Assembly: GCA_000421325.1 (NCBI GenBank)
Contig: ATWQ01000008.1
Coordinates: 1 to 64,000, forward strand
Direction of reading: 5' to 3'
Origin: an alpha proteobacterium SCGC AAA536-K22
GTDB taxonomy: Bacteria > Pseudomonadota > Alphaproteobacteria > Puniceispirillales > Marisalimonadaceae
Length of the DNA: 64,000 nucleotides
A model generated the notes under the pieces. The model was not told the origin of the DNA. It saw only the letters and a list, made by a program, of their open reading frames with translations, and searched no databases. Positions 24,083 through 32,732 of the stretch are shown here, piece by piece. Each line of letters starts with the position of its first letter. Positions within the stretch are counted from its first letter, which is position 1. The translations under genes were made by a program, and so were the position numbers.

Positions 24083-25255
24083 ATGAATTTTTGGAATAAG
24101 TTATTTTTAAATGGAGTACAAAAGTTTCCATATGGTTCTATTACAATAGAATGGCCAAACAGGACAATTAAAAAAATAAATGCAAATAATAATGGTCCCA
24201 ATGCACATTTAAGAATAACTGATAATAATGTTATAAAAGAAATAATTCATGGAGGTTCTGTAAAATTTGCTGAATTGTATATGGACAAAAGAATATCATC
24301 CCAAAACTTAACTTCTCTTATGTATTATTGTGCATTAAATAATGATCAAGCTGAGGAAACATTTAAAATTTCTTTTTTGAAATATATTTATAATAAATTT
24401 TTACATTTTAAAAATAGAAATACTACAATTCAGGCACAAAAAAATATTTCTTATCATTACGATTTAGGGAATCAATTTTATAGATATTGGTTAGATAAAT
24501 CTATGACTTACTCATCAGCAATATTTTCTGATCAACACGATCAACTTGAACTTGCACAAATAAATAAATATAAAAAACTAGCTGATTTATCAGATATTAA
24601 AAATGGAGATAAGATATTGGAAATTGGTTGTGGTTGGGGTGGATTTTCTGAATTTTTAGGAAACAATTATGACTGTGAAATTACTGCAATAACAATTTCT
24701 AAAGAACAATTTAATTTTACAAATAAAAGAATTAAAGAAGCGAATTTATCAAAAAAAGTGAAGATTTTATTCTGTGACTATCGCAATATTGAGGGTAAAT
24801 TTGATAAAATTGTATCAATAGAAATGTTTGAAGCTGTAGGGAAAGATTATTGGAATGTCTTTTTTAATAAGATTGAAAGCATATTAAATCCTAACGGTAA
24901 TATTGGTCTTCAACTAATTACTATTGATGATAAAATTTATAACGTATATAAAAACAATCCTGATTTTATTCAAAAATATATTTTTCCTGGTGGAATGTTA
25001 CCTTCATTCAAAATTCTTGAAAATATTATCAATAATAATTCCTTACATATAGAGAATGTAAATAGTTACGCAAATGACTACGCAAAAACTTTAAGTTTGT
25101 GGAAACAAGAATTTAATAAAAATTGGAAAAATATTGAAAAGCTTGGTTTTGATGAAACCTTCAATCTTATGTGGAATTATTATCTGTCATACTGTGAAGG
25201 TGGATTTTTATCTAAAAATATAGACTTAAAACAAATCAAATTAAAATTTAATTAA
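24083..25255 (+). CDS. cfa: Cyclopropane-fatty-acyl-phospholipid synthase
   Basis: A 390-residue SAM-dependent methyltransferase of the CFA synthase family. Residues in order: N-terminal lipid-binding region, then ISYHYDLGNQFYRYWLDKSMTYSSAIF, SAM motif ILEIGCGWGGFSEFL, SIEMFEAVGKDYW, QLITIDD, YIFPGGMLPS and a C-terminal YYLSYCEGGF. It adds a methylene or methyl group to membrane phospholipid double bonds. Its last eight bases overlap the convergent SnoaL-like gene. Confidence 0.9.
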   Translation: MNFWNKLFLNGVQKFPYGSITIEWPNRTIKKINANNNGPNAHLRITDNNVIKEIIHGGSVKFAELYMDKRISSQNLTSLMYYCALNNDQAEETFKISFLKYIYNKFLHFKNRNTTIQAQKNISYHYDLGNQFYRYWLDKSMTYSSAIFSDQHDQLELAQINKYKKLADLSDIKNGDKILEIGCGWGGFSEFLGNNYDCEITAITISKEQFNFTNKRIKEANLSKKVKILFCDYRNIEGKFDKIVSIEMFEAVGKDYWNVFFNKIESILNPNGNIGLQLITIDDKIYNVYKNNPDFIQKYIFPGGMLPSFKILENIINNNSLHIENVNSYANDYAKTLSLWKQEFNKNWKNIEKLGFDETFNLMWNYYLSYCEGGFLSKNIDLKQIKLKFN

Positions 25256-25676
25256 TTTTAACTTTAAACATCCTTAAACTAATTTTATATAAAATACCGA
25301 TAAAGGGTAATTTTACATATAGACCATTTAACGAATCCCAATAATCTAAATGAGATTCAATCTTTCCTTCTTTATTAAAAGTTATATCACTCATTCCTTC
25401 AATGATTTGTAATGATTTAAAAGCATAAAAGGACATTTTCCATTTCAAAAAAACATGGCTTTTGTTTTGAGCATAATCTAAAATCGTAAATTTTGGCTTA
25501 TTTACATTTTCGAACATATGATAAAATATTTTTTTAAAATTTTTTATACCTTTAACATTATTAAACGGATCTTTAAAAACAATGTCCTCTATAACTAAAT
25601 CGTCAAAATTATTTATGTTATCTTTATTCAAATTAGTAAATAATTTTAGATATTTTTCTATATTTTTTTTAATCAT
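25248..25676 (-). CDS. SnoaL-like (NTF2-fold) protein of the cfa cluster
   Basis: A 142-residue SnoaL-like domain: YLKLFTNLNKDNINNFDDLVIEDIVFKDPFNNVKG at the front, then alternating strands, closing SHLDYWDSLNGLYVKLPFIG. This type is a regular companion of cfa/DUF1365 and the SDR gene in alphaproteobacteria, so it probably acts in the same lipid pathway. Nine bp downstream of the SDR gene on the minus strand and convergent with cfa. Confidence 0.78.
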   Translation of the reverse strand: MIKKNIEKYLKLFTNLNKDNINNFDDLVIEDIVFKDPFNNVKGIKNFKKIFYHMFENVNKPKFTILDYAQNKSHVFLKWKMSFYAFKSLQIIEGMSDITFNKEGKIESHLDYWDSLNGLYVKLPFIGILYKISLRMFKVKIN

Positions 25677-25685
25677 ATTTATTTT

Positions 25686-26429
25686 TTAAGATATAAATTT
25701 TTTTATAAGTAAATAAGATAATTTATCTGGTAATATGCTAAAAATTTTCATGAAAATTGAAAAGGTTAAAGGGAATGAAAATTCAAATTTATTAGAATAC
25801 ATATACTTATGGATCATCTTAGCTGCATTATCTACTTTCATTAAACCTGGCATATAAAAGTCATTAAGAGATGTTGCTGGAGTTTCTACAAAACCAGGAC
25901 TGCATACCTGAACTTTAATACCTTTTGAGTTTAAATCATATCTAATAGATTGTGCAAAAGACCTTAAAGCTGCCTTTGTAGGCCCATAGGCAGCAGCTTT
26001 TGGTAGCCCTATCCATCCTGATATACTTGACATTATAATTATCTGACCTTTCTTTTTACTAATCATCTTAGGTAAAAAAGCCTCATAGCTATTTACAATT
26101 CCTAAATAATTAATAAGCATTTGTTGTTTATAATTTTCTATATTATTTTTACTAGCATCTATTGGGGTATATATTCCCGCATTTAAAAACAACAAATCAG
26201 CAGGATTATTTTTTTTGGCTATTGATTTTAATTTAGAAAAGTCTTGGACATCACAAGCGTAAATGCTCAAAGAATCTTTATTTTCACAAATATTATTTTG
26301 TAAAAATTTTAATTTTTCTAAATTACGACTTAAACCAATTACCTTCCACTCATGTTGTATAAGCAATTTTGTTAATGCAGCGCCTATTCCTTCACTCGCG
26401 CCTGTAATTATAGCGGTATTTTGTTTCAT
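25686..26429 (-). CDS. SDR-family oxidoreductase of the cfa cluster
   Basis: A 247-residue short-chain dehydrogenase: cofactor motif TGASEGIGAAL at the start, NAG in LFLNAGIY, catalytic Ser in MSSISGWIG and YGPTKAA with Tyr and Lys. The PGFVETPATS turn follows. The hydrophobic C-terminal stretch is usual for the membrane-associated SDR found beside cfa. First gene of the two-gene minus-strand unit facing the cfa operon. Confidence 0.88.
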   Translation of the reverse strand: MKQNTAIITGASEGIGAALTKLLIQHEWKVIGLSRNLEKLKFLQNNICENKDSLSIYACDVQDFSKLKSIAKKNNPADLLFLNAGIYTPIDASKNNIENYKQQMLINYLGIVNSYEAFLPKMISKKKGQIIIMSSISGWIGLPKAAAYGPTKAALRSFAQSIRYDLNSKGIKVQVCSPGFVETPATSLNDFYMPGLMKVDNAAKMIHKYMYSNKFEFSFPLTFSIFMKIFSILPDKLSYLLIKKFIS

Positions 26430-26462
26430 TCTAGAATTTTCTATTTTATAACAATAATCAAA

Positions 26463-27164
26463 TTAAACCTTACAGCTTTGATATCGAACTAAAACTGCTC
26501 CCCTTACTTTTGATTCTAATATTTTAATATTTACAGAAAATTTTCCTGCCATAATATTTTTACTTAATGGTAAATCACCTTCAATAATATCATTATTACC
26601 TAAATAAATAAAAATCACTCTAAGAGTTTTAGAAGGATCAAAATATGGGTTTTTATTTATTGTATCTGAAATATTACCTTCTACTTTTACTTTCAAGCTT
26701 CCAGATAATAATAATAGCGTATTTTCAGGAGGTATAAAAGATTGGGTGGAAACAGCTAATTCTTTATACTGAAAATTATTACAAATTTTATTTTTTCCTA
26801 ACAATCTTAAATTATCGATGATGTCCTTTTCTTTAACTCCATTTGCTAAACTAGAAGCAAGTATATTTTTTGCATCTCGTCCAAAGTCAGAATTATGATT
26901 GCTAATATTTTGGGTGTTTAAGGCTAAATTAGCTTCTTTTAATTTTAGTCTTGTGTCAGTTAGCTTTCTATCAAGCTCTACTTTCTTATTATTAAAATCA
27001 TTAATAATTTTTTCATTTTCTTGAATAAGTATTAACTTATCACCATTTCCGAACCACCAACCAATAAAAAAGGTCAGAATTACAACTAATAGCTTAACAG
27101 ACAAATTTAAGACGAATCTAAGTTGTTTTTGTCTATATTTATTTTGAGCTTGGTAATAATCCAA
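26463..27164 (-). CDS. Membrane-anchored coiled-coil protein, unknown
   Basis: About 233 residues. An N-terminal helix LLVVILTFFIGWWFGNG anchors it, then a coiled coil (~residues 50-90: EKIINDFNNKKVELDRKLTDTRLKLKEA), then a beta-rich C-terminal domain ending SKVRGAVLVRYQSCKV. No family recognised; topology suggests a periplasmic domain. The track ORF begins at a TTG at 27221 with no ribosome-binding site; the TTG at 27164 follows CAAGG by seven bases and is my preferred but uncertain start. Confidence 0.6.
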   Translation of the reverse strand: MDYYQAQNKYRQKQLRFVLNLSVKLLVVILTFFIGWWFGNGDKLILIQENEKIINDFNNKKVELDRKLTDTRLKLKEANLALNTQNISNHNSDFGRDAKNILASSLANGVKEKDIIDNLRLLGKNKICNNFQYKELAVSTQSFIPPENTLLLLSGSLKVKVEGNISDTINKNPYFDPSKTLRVIFIYLGNNDIIEGDLPLSKNIMAGKFSVNIKILESKVRGAVLVRYQSCKV

Positions 27165-27296
27165 ATTAAGACCTTGAATATATTTTTTTTTCTTTTTTAT
27201 ATTTAATATGCAATAAATCAATATTTTTCTTATTTATAAAGGAAACTATACATAATTAAAAATCTGAAAATTAATAATCAAAGAGCTTGGCAAAGG

Positions 27297-27848
27297 ATGT
27301 TATCAGGACGAAAACTTGATATTTTGTCTCCCTCTCCTTTTGACATAGAAATAGAAGACATAGCTTTGGGTTTATCACGAGTTACAAGGTGGAATGGTCA
27401 AACTACTGGTAAACATCCTTATTCAGTTGCTCAACATTCAATGTTAGTTGAAGAAATATTTAACTTAGAATATCCAAATTCAAATAAAAAATGGAATTTA
27501 GCTGCTCTTTTACATGATGCACCTGAATATGTTATAGGCGATTTAATAACACCCTTTAAATATGCACTAAATAACAGCTATAGATCTGTTGAAGATAATT
27601 TAATGAAATCAATCTATATTAGATTTGGATTACCTGCTATTATTCCTAAAAACATTGAAATTAAAATTAAAAGAATAGATAAAGCTGTTGCTTGGTTTGA
27701 AGCCATTGGTATTGCTGGATACGATGAAAGTGAAGTATTTCAGATTTTAAAGAAACCTAGAATTAAAACTAAAAGTAAAAGTATTATATCTTTAGCACCT
27801 AATAGTGTTGCAAAAAAATTTCTAAATAGATTTCAAGAACTTTACTAA
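27297..27848 (+). CDS. HD-domain phosphohydrolase (YfbR-like)
   Basis: A 183-residue HD hydrolase: YSVAQHSMLVEEIF supplies the first His, LAALLHDAPEYVIGDLITPFK the HD pair and downstream residues. Relatives are 5'-deoxynucleotidases. The frame stays open upstream of the ATG and encodes NNQRAWQRM before it, a stretch conserved in alphaproteobacterial homologs (RAWQRMLSGR-LDLL). So the true start may be a non-ATG codon near 27252-27270, after AAGGA at about 27239-27243. The GKHP variant replaces the more common GDHP before the motif. Confidence 0.82.
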   Translation: MLSGRKLDILSPSPFDIEIEDIALGLSRVTRWNGQTTGKHPYSVAQHSMLVEEIFNLEYPNSNKKWNLAALLHDAPEYVIGDLITPFKYALNNSYRSVEDNLMKSIYIRFGLPAIIPKNIEIKIKRIDKAVAWFEAIGIAGYDESEVFQILKKPRIKTKSKSIISLAPNSVAKKFLNRFQELY

Positions 27849-27856
27849 GAAATATT

Positions 27857-28957
27857 TTAGTATCCTTCACCAATTAATGGAAATGCACTTAAAGCATTTA
27901 AATTTCCAAATGAGTAATCTTTGCTTAAATATGTTTTGTCTAAATCAAAAATTGAATTAACACCTATTAGTCTTAAAGCCGTTAAAATTTCTAATTCTAA
28001 TAATTCTAACATTCTCACTATAGCTTTTGTTCCACCTGCAGCTGCGGCTAATCCTTGAAGTCTTCCTATTCCTACACAATCCGCTCCCAATGCAATAGCT
28101 TTCACAACATCTGTACCTCTCATAATGCCACCGTCAAAAATAACTTTTGCATTATCCCCTATTGCATCAGCTATTTCTGGTAATACATTTAAACCACCTA
28201 GACCATAATCTAATTGTCTACCACCATGATTAGAAACATATACCACCTCAACACCATGTTCGACTGCCAACAAAGCATCTTCTTTGGTTGCAATTCCTTT
28301 AATTATAATTGGTAAGTCACAATAAGATTTAATTCTGTCAATGTCTTTCCAAGAGAATCTCATTTGATGTTCAAAACCACTTGCTGACTGTCTAGATGTA
28401 GTTCTATATCTTTTAGCTAAATCTCTCTCTCTTCTTCCGTATGCATCTAAATCAACAGTTAAACATATTCCGGCATAATTATGTTCAATTGCACTCTTAA
28501 TATTATCATCGACCCAATTTTTATCACCTCTAACATATAATTGAAATAATTTTGGGTAATTTACGCTTTTAGCAACTTCTTCTAAACCGGGCATGCAAGT
28601 TGAACTTATCATGTGCATAATACCAAATTCTGATGCAGCTAAAGTCGGAGCAGTGCCTGCCCCATCCACAAAATCTTGCATTGAACCTATAGGAGCTAAA
28701 ATAACTGGCATTTTAAGTTTATGGCCAAATAAATTTACAGATAAATCTACATTTTCAACATCTCTTAAAACTCTTGGTCTGAAAGCAAGATTATCTAAAG
28801 CAAACCTATTTCTTTTAAAAGTTGTTTCAGTTTCAGACGCACCAATTAAATAATCCCAAGTTTCTTTTGGAAGTTTTTCTTTAGCCTTTTTAGCAAATTC
28901 GTGAAGTACTAAATATTCTTCTCCCTCAATTTTGCTTCCCATTTTTTTTTCAGTCAT
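27857..28957 (-). CDS. FMN-dependent alpha-hydroxy-acid dehydrogenase
   Basis: L-lactate dehydrogenase/glycolate-oxidase family, 366 residues, (beta/alpha)8 barrel binding FMN. Evidence: LAPIGSMQDFVDGAG for FMN binding, LTVDLDAYGRRERDLA, IIKGIATKEDA with the N1-stabilising Lys, SNHGGRQLDYG with the catalytic His and Arg, and DGGIMRGTDVVKAIALGA. Substrate could be lactate, glycolate or another 2-hydroxy acid. The ATG at 28957 has GGAG seven bases upstream and is chosen over the track's TTG. Confidence 0.9.
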   Translation of the reverse strand: MTEKKMGSKIEGEEYLVLHEFAKKAKEKLPKETWDYLIGASETETTFKRNRFALDNLAFRPRVLRDVENVDLSVNLFGHKLKMPVILAPIGSMQDFVDGAGTAPTLAASEFGIMHMISSTCMPGLEEVAKSVNYPKLFQLYVRGDKNWVDDNIKSAIEHNYAGICLTVDLDAYGRRERDLAKRYRTTSRQSASGFEHQMRFSWKDIDRIKSYCDLPIIIKGIATKEDALLAVEHGVEVVYVSNHGGRQLDYGLGGLNVLPEIADAIGDNAKVIFDGGIMRGTDVVKAIALGADCVGIGRLQGLAAAAGGTKAIVRMLELLELEILTALRLIGVNSIFDLDKTYLSKDYSFGNLNALSAFPLIGEGY

Positions 28958-29063
28958 TTTGTTCTCCAAGTCTTTAAATTGAACTATATAAAAATTAATC
29001 TTAAATGCTATAAAAAACTTGCCTTAGCCAAAAAGCTAAGTTACACAACAATCATATGGTTTT

Positions 29064-29150
29064 GCGAGCGTGGCGGAATGGTAGACGCACTGGACTTAAA
29101 ATCCAGAGTCCGATAAGGACGTGGGGGTTCAAGTCCCCCCGCTCGTACCA
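29064..29150 (+). tRNA. tRNA-Leu (TAA)
   Basis: An 87-nt class II tRNA: acceptor GCGAGCG/CGCTCGT with wobble pairing, anticodon stem CTGGA/TCCAG around CTTAAAA (anticodon TAA), a variable arm GTCCGATAAGGAC, T-arm GGGGG-TTCAAGT-CCCCC, and encoded CCA. Confidence 0.95.
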
Positions 29151-29196
29151 TATAATTGATTTTATTTACCTAGATACAGTACATAGGCCATTATAA

Positions 29197-30009
29197 ATGA
29201 TTATTGCCCGTACCAGAGATGATTTAAATCAAACTCTCCAAAAATTCACTCAAAAGCCTGGTAAGTTAGCATTAATACCTACTATGGGTAATTTGCATAG
29301 TGGGCATCTATCATTAGTAAGATTAGCAAAATTAAATGCTAAAAAGACAATTACAACAATTTTTGTTAATCCACTTCAATTTGGAAAAAATGAAGATTTT
29401 GAAAAATATCCAAGAAGTGAAGAAATAGATATCAACAAATTAAGAAAAGAAAAATGTGATATTTTATTTATACCCATTAACAGACATGAAGTGTTTCCTA
29501 AATTTGAAGAGGTTAAAAAAATTGAGTCTGGAAAGCTTGGAAACGAACTTTGTGGTAAAATTAGACCAGGACATTTTGATGGTGTGTTGACAGTAGTAAA
29601 TAAAATTTTTGATATGATAAAACCTGATATTGCAATTTTTGGTGCTAAAGACTACCAACAACAAATATTGATAAGCGAAATGTCTAAAATATTGCACCCT
29701 TATTTAACTATATTAAAAGCTCCAATTATAAGATCTAAAAATGGTGTTGCCTTATCTTCTAGAAATAATTATTTATCAGAGAAAGAAATGAATTTAGCCT
29801 CAAATTTATTCAAGTGTCTTGAAAATAGTGTGAAGTTATATAATGACAATGTTCTTCTAAATGAAATTATTGAAAATGCACAAAAATTTTTAATTTCAAA
29901 AAAATTAAATCCTGACTATTTCGAACTAAGGGATAACAAACTAAACAATATTAACGAAAATCATTTTAATGGAAAAAAAAGTTTTTTTAAGTTCTGTTAC
30001 ATTAAATAA
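29197..30009 (+). CDS. panC: Pantoate--beta-alanine ligase
   Basis: A 270-residue PanC. It joins pantoate and beta-alanine with ATP to form pantothenate. Motifs: LIPTMGNLHSGHLSLVRLA (HIGH-type nucleotide site), IFVNPLQFGKNEDFEKYPR, GHFDGVLTVVNKIFDMIKPD, FGAKDYQQQ and SKNGVALSSRNNYLS (KMSKS-like). No panB is in the window. The C-terminal domain is on the short side. Starts 47 bp after tRNA-Leu. Confidence 0.93.
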   Translation: MIIARTRDDLNQTLQKFTQKPGKLALIPTMGNLHSGHLSLVRLAKLNAKKTITTIFVNPLQFGKNEDFEKYPRSEEIDINKLRKEKCDILFIPINRHEVFPKFEEVKKIESGKLGNELCGKIRPGHFDGVLTVVNKIFDMIKPDIAIFGAKDYQQQILISEMSKILHPYLTILKAPIIRSKNGVALSSRNNYLSEKEMNLASNLFKCLENSVKLYNDNVLLNEIIENAQKFLISKKLNPDYFELRDNKLNNINENHFNGKKSFFKFCYIK

Positions 30010-30040
30010 AACACGAATAATCGATAACATTGAATTTTAA

Positions 30041-30760
30041 ATGTTTTTTTTTCCTTTTGCTGATGAAAATCCAACCAAAAAAAAACCCATAGTTAGTTGG
30101 AGCATCATTTTTATTTGTTCTCTGTTGTTTGTTAATTATGTTTTTGAACAAGAGTATATTAAAGATAAAATTATTTTAAGTTTTGGAATGATACCTGCTG
30201 TTTTATTTGGGTATTCTGAGTTGTCTACAAATTTAAAAATTATTCCTCCTTTTCTTTCAATAATCACTTCTATGTTTTTACATGGTGGATGGATGCACTT
30301 AGTAGGTAACATGACTTATCTATATATTTTTGGTGATAATATTGAAGAAACATTAGGAAAAACAAAATTTATTATTTTTTATTTTTTAACTGGTGGGTTT
30401 GCTGCTTTATCACAAGCTATGTTAGATATAAACTCTACAATCCCCATGATTGGTGCTTCAGGGGCTATTGCAGGAGTATTAGGTGCATATTTAGTTTTAT
30501 TTCCAAAAGCAAAAATCAAGGTTTTTTTCTGGTTTATTATTTTTTTTAAAATATTTAAAATTAGAGCCTTTATAGTTCTTGGAGGTTGGATTTTTATACA
30601 GTTTTTAAGCTTTAATCAAAATGACTTAAACTCAGGCGGCGTGGCCTATGCTGCACATATTGGAGGCTTCATTTCTGGGGTTGTTTTAATTAACCTTATG
30701 AAAAATAAAACAAGAACAAAAGGGAAAATATCAAGAACCTCAATACCTGATTCTAAATAA
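30041..30760 (+). CDS. Rhomboid intramembrane serine protease
   Basis: A 239-residue rhomboid of the bacterial type with a six-to-seven-helix core. WMHLVGNMTYLYIFGDNIE carries the conserved oxyanion-hole His/Asn; the nucleophile Ser lies in GASGAIAGVLGAYLV; the catalytic His is in AAHIGGFISGV. It cleaves substrate membrane helices; substrates unknown. Starts 31 bp after panC on the same strand. Confidence 0.9.
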   Translation: MFFFPFADENPTKKKPIVSWSIIFICSLLFVNYVFEQEYIKDKIILSFGMIPAVLFGYSELSTNLKIIPPFLSIITSMFLHGGWMHLVGNMTYLYIFGDNIEETLGKTKFIIFYFLTGGFAALSQAMLDINSTIPMIGASGAIAGVLGAYLVLFPKAKIKVFFWFIIFFKIFKIRAFIVLGGWIFIQFLSFNQNDLNSGGVAYAAHIGGFISGVVLINLMKNKTRTKGKISRTSIPDSK

Positions 30761-30764
30761 GTTT

Positions 30765-31538
30765 TTAGAAAGACCTTTCATCTAATTCATTTTCTTCAAC
30801 AATTTTACCTATTCCTCCTAATTTAATTATTGCTGATAAAACAGCTTGAGATGCCTGATTTAGTAAACTTTCATATTCTGATCTCAAAACTATTGAAGTA
30901 CCAAAATTGCCAGGTTTAAAATACGGATAGGACCCTATTTTTACAGTTTTAAATTTTTTTTCAATTTGTTCTAAATCTTTAGCAATTAAACCTTCACCTA
31001 CGTTACTAGAAACAGTTTTTGACTTAAGTTTTATTCCACCTACAAGATCATATAAGATGGTACTAAACATACCTTGCATTATTTTAGGAACTCCAGCAAA
31101 AACAAATAAATTTTCTATTTTATAACCTGGTGCTGCTGAAACAGGATTATCAATTAAAATTGAATTAGTAGGAATTATTGCCATTTTTTGACGAGCTTCG
31201 TTAAACTCAATATTCGTCCCTTCATAATGTATTTTTAATCTCCGCATAGCCTCAGGATCCTTAACTAATTTTTGATTAAAGGCACTTGCAACAGAATCTG
31301 TAGTAATATCATCATGTGTTGGGCCTATACCTCCACAAGAAAAAACATACGTAAATTTTTTTGTAAAAGTTTTTACAGTTTCAATAATTGTTTCAGAATC
31401 ATCTGAAATTATTCTTGCCTCGATTAGCCTGACACCAATATTATTTAATTCAGTTGCAATCCAATTAATATTAGTATCTTTAGTTCTACCTGACAAAATT
31501 TCATCACCAATTATTATTATACCTGCCGTTGAAACCAT
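30765..31538 (-). CDS. CinA-like molybdopterin-binding domain protein
   Basis: A 257-residue stand-alone MoCF/CinA N-terminal domain: AGIIIIGDEILSGRTKDTN, FSCGGIGPTHDDITTDSVASAF, PGYKIENLFVFAGVPKIMQGMF. The C-terminal nicotinamide-nucleotide deamidase domain of full CinA is absent, as is common in alphaproteobacteria. Possible role in pyridine-nucleotide or molybdopterin metabolism. Stop codon five bp from the convergent rhomboid stop. Confidence 0.85.
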   Translation of the reverse strand: MVSTAGIIIIGDEILSGRTKDTNINWIATELNNIGVRLIEARIISDDSETIIETVKTFTKKFTYVFSCGGIGPTHDDITTDSVASAFNQKLVKDPEAMRRLKIHYEGTNIEFNEARQKMAIIPTNSILIDNPVSAAPGYKIENLFVFAGVPKIMQGMFSTILYDLVGGIKLKSKTVSSNVGEGLIAKDLEQIEKKFKTVKIGSYPYFKPGNFGTSIVLRSEYESLLNQASQAVLSAIIKLGGIGKIVEENELDERSF

Positions 31539-31624
31539 AAATAGTTATCCTTAAAAAAAATTAATATTGTACGTAAATACTTATAAATATATATATATAA
31601 CATATAAACTAATGTTTGGTCATA

Positions 31625-32413
31625 ATGAATAATCAAATTGAAATACATAATAAAGAAGCTTTTAACAAAATGCACAATGCAGGCACATTAGCTGCAAAAG
31701 TGTTAGATTATATAACTCAATATGTTAAGAAAGGTGTTTCAACAGGACACTTAGATGATTTATGCCATGATTATATAATTAAAAATCATGCTGTACCTGC
31801 ACCTCTTAATTATAGAGGATTTCCAAAATCTACATGTATTTCAGTAAATCATGTTGTTTGTCATGGTATACCTGGAGATAAAATTCTTGATGAAGGCGAT
31901 ATCTTAAATATTGATATTACTGTCATACTTGACGGATGGTATGGAGATACTAGCAGAATGTATTTTGTAGGAGAACCTTCAAAAAAAGCAAAATTTCTTA
32001 CAAAAATTACATATGAATGTCTCTGGTTAGGCATAGAAACAGTAAAGCCTGGAAGTACAACAGGTGACATAGGTCATGCCATTCAAAAGCATGCAGAAAA
32101 AAACAGTTTATCTGTAGTTAGAGATTTTACTGGTCATGGTTTAGGTAAAGTTTTTCACTCACCTCCAACTATTTTACATTATGGACAACCTAATTCTGGT
32201 GACACTCTTGAAGAAGGTATGTTTTTTACAATTGAGCCAATGATAAACTCGGGTAAATATGATGTTAAAATTTTGTCTGATGGATGGACAGCTGTTACAC
32301 GAGATAAAAGTTTGTCTGCGCAATTTGAGCATAGTATTGGCGTGACCTCAAATGGTTATGAGGTGTTTACTAATTCACCTAAAGGGTATACCCAGCCAGA
32401 ATATCCAATTTAG
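31625..32413 (+). CDS. map: Methionine aminopeptidase, type I
   Basis: 262 residues. Removes the N-terminal Met from new proteins. Metal ligands are seen in the expected order: Asp in NIDITVILDGWYGDTSRMY (two Asp), His in TGHGLGKVFHSPP, Glu in FTIEPMI and Glu in AQFEHSIGV. The ATG at 31625 is preferred to the upstream TTG of the track, matching the family start. Confidence 0.94.
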   Translation: MNNQIEIHNKEAFNKMHNAGTLAAKVLDYITQYVKKGVSTGHLDDLCHDYIIKNHAVPAPLNYRGFPKSTCISVNHVVCHGIPGDKILDEGDILNIDITVILDGWYGDTSRMYFVGEPSKKAKFLTKITYECLWLGIETVKPGSTTGDIGHAIQKHAEKNSLSVVRDFTGHGLGKVFHSPPTILHYGQPNSGDTLEEGMFFTIEPMINSGKYDVKILSDGWTAVTRDKSLSAQFEHSIGVTSNGYEVFTNSPKGYTQPEYPI

Positions 32414-32426
32414 AAATTAAAAATAT

Positions 32427-32603
32427 TCACCTGTTATTTTTTAAATTGTTATCTAGTGTTTTCTTAATAGAATTAGACGTTTCTTTTATAATAGGCTTAG
32501 CTTTTTTATATGCTTTTAAAGCAACTTCTCCTGCCTTTTTTCTTGCTTTAGGATTAGTTGCTAAAATTTTGATCGCATTTTTTAAAATTGAACCAATTAT
32601 CAT
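32427..32603 (-). CDS. 58-residue basic helical protein
   Basis: Below the track cutoff. It reads MIIGSILKNAIKILATNPKARKKAGEVALKAYKK..., ending KTLDNNLKNNR. It is alanine/lysine-rich and amphipathic, so it may contact membrane or nucleic acid. The codon pattern and lack of a competing ORF support it as real; the ribosome-binding site is weak (GAGAG about six bases before ATG). Convergent with map. No family recognised. Confidence 0.55.
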   Translation of the reverse strand: MIIGSILKNAIKILATNPKARKKAGEVALKAYKKAKPIIKETSNSIKKTLDNNLKNNR

Positions 32604-32732
32604 TAAACTCTCGTATTAAAATTAAAAAGAAAATATGTATATATTAATACATTTTTTAAGTATAAGGAAATCTTATAAAATAATTTTTTTATTATTTTTT
32701 TTTAAAAAAATTGCATTTCATTAGGTTTAAAT

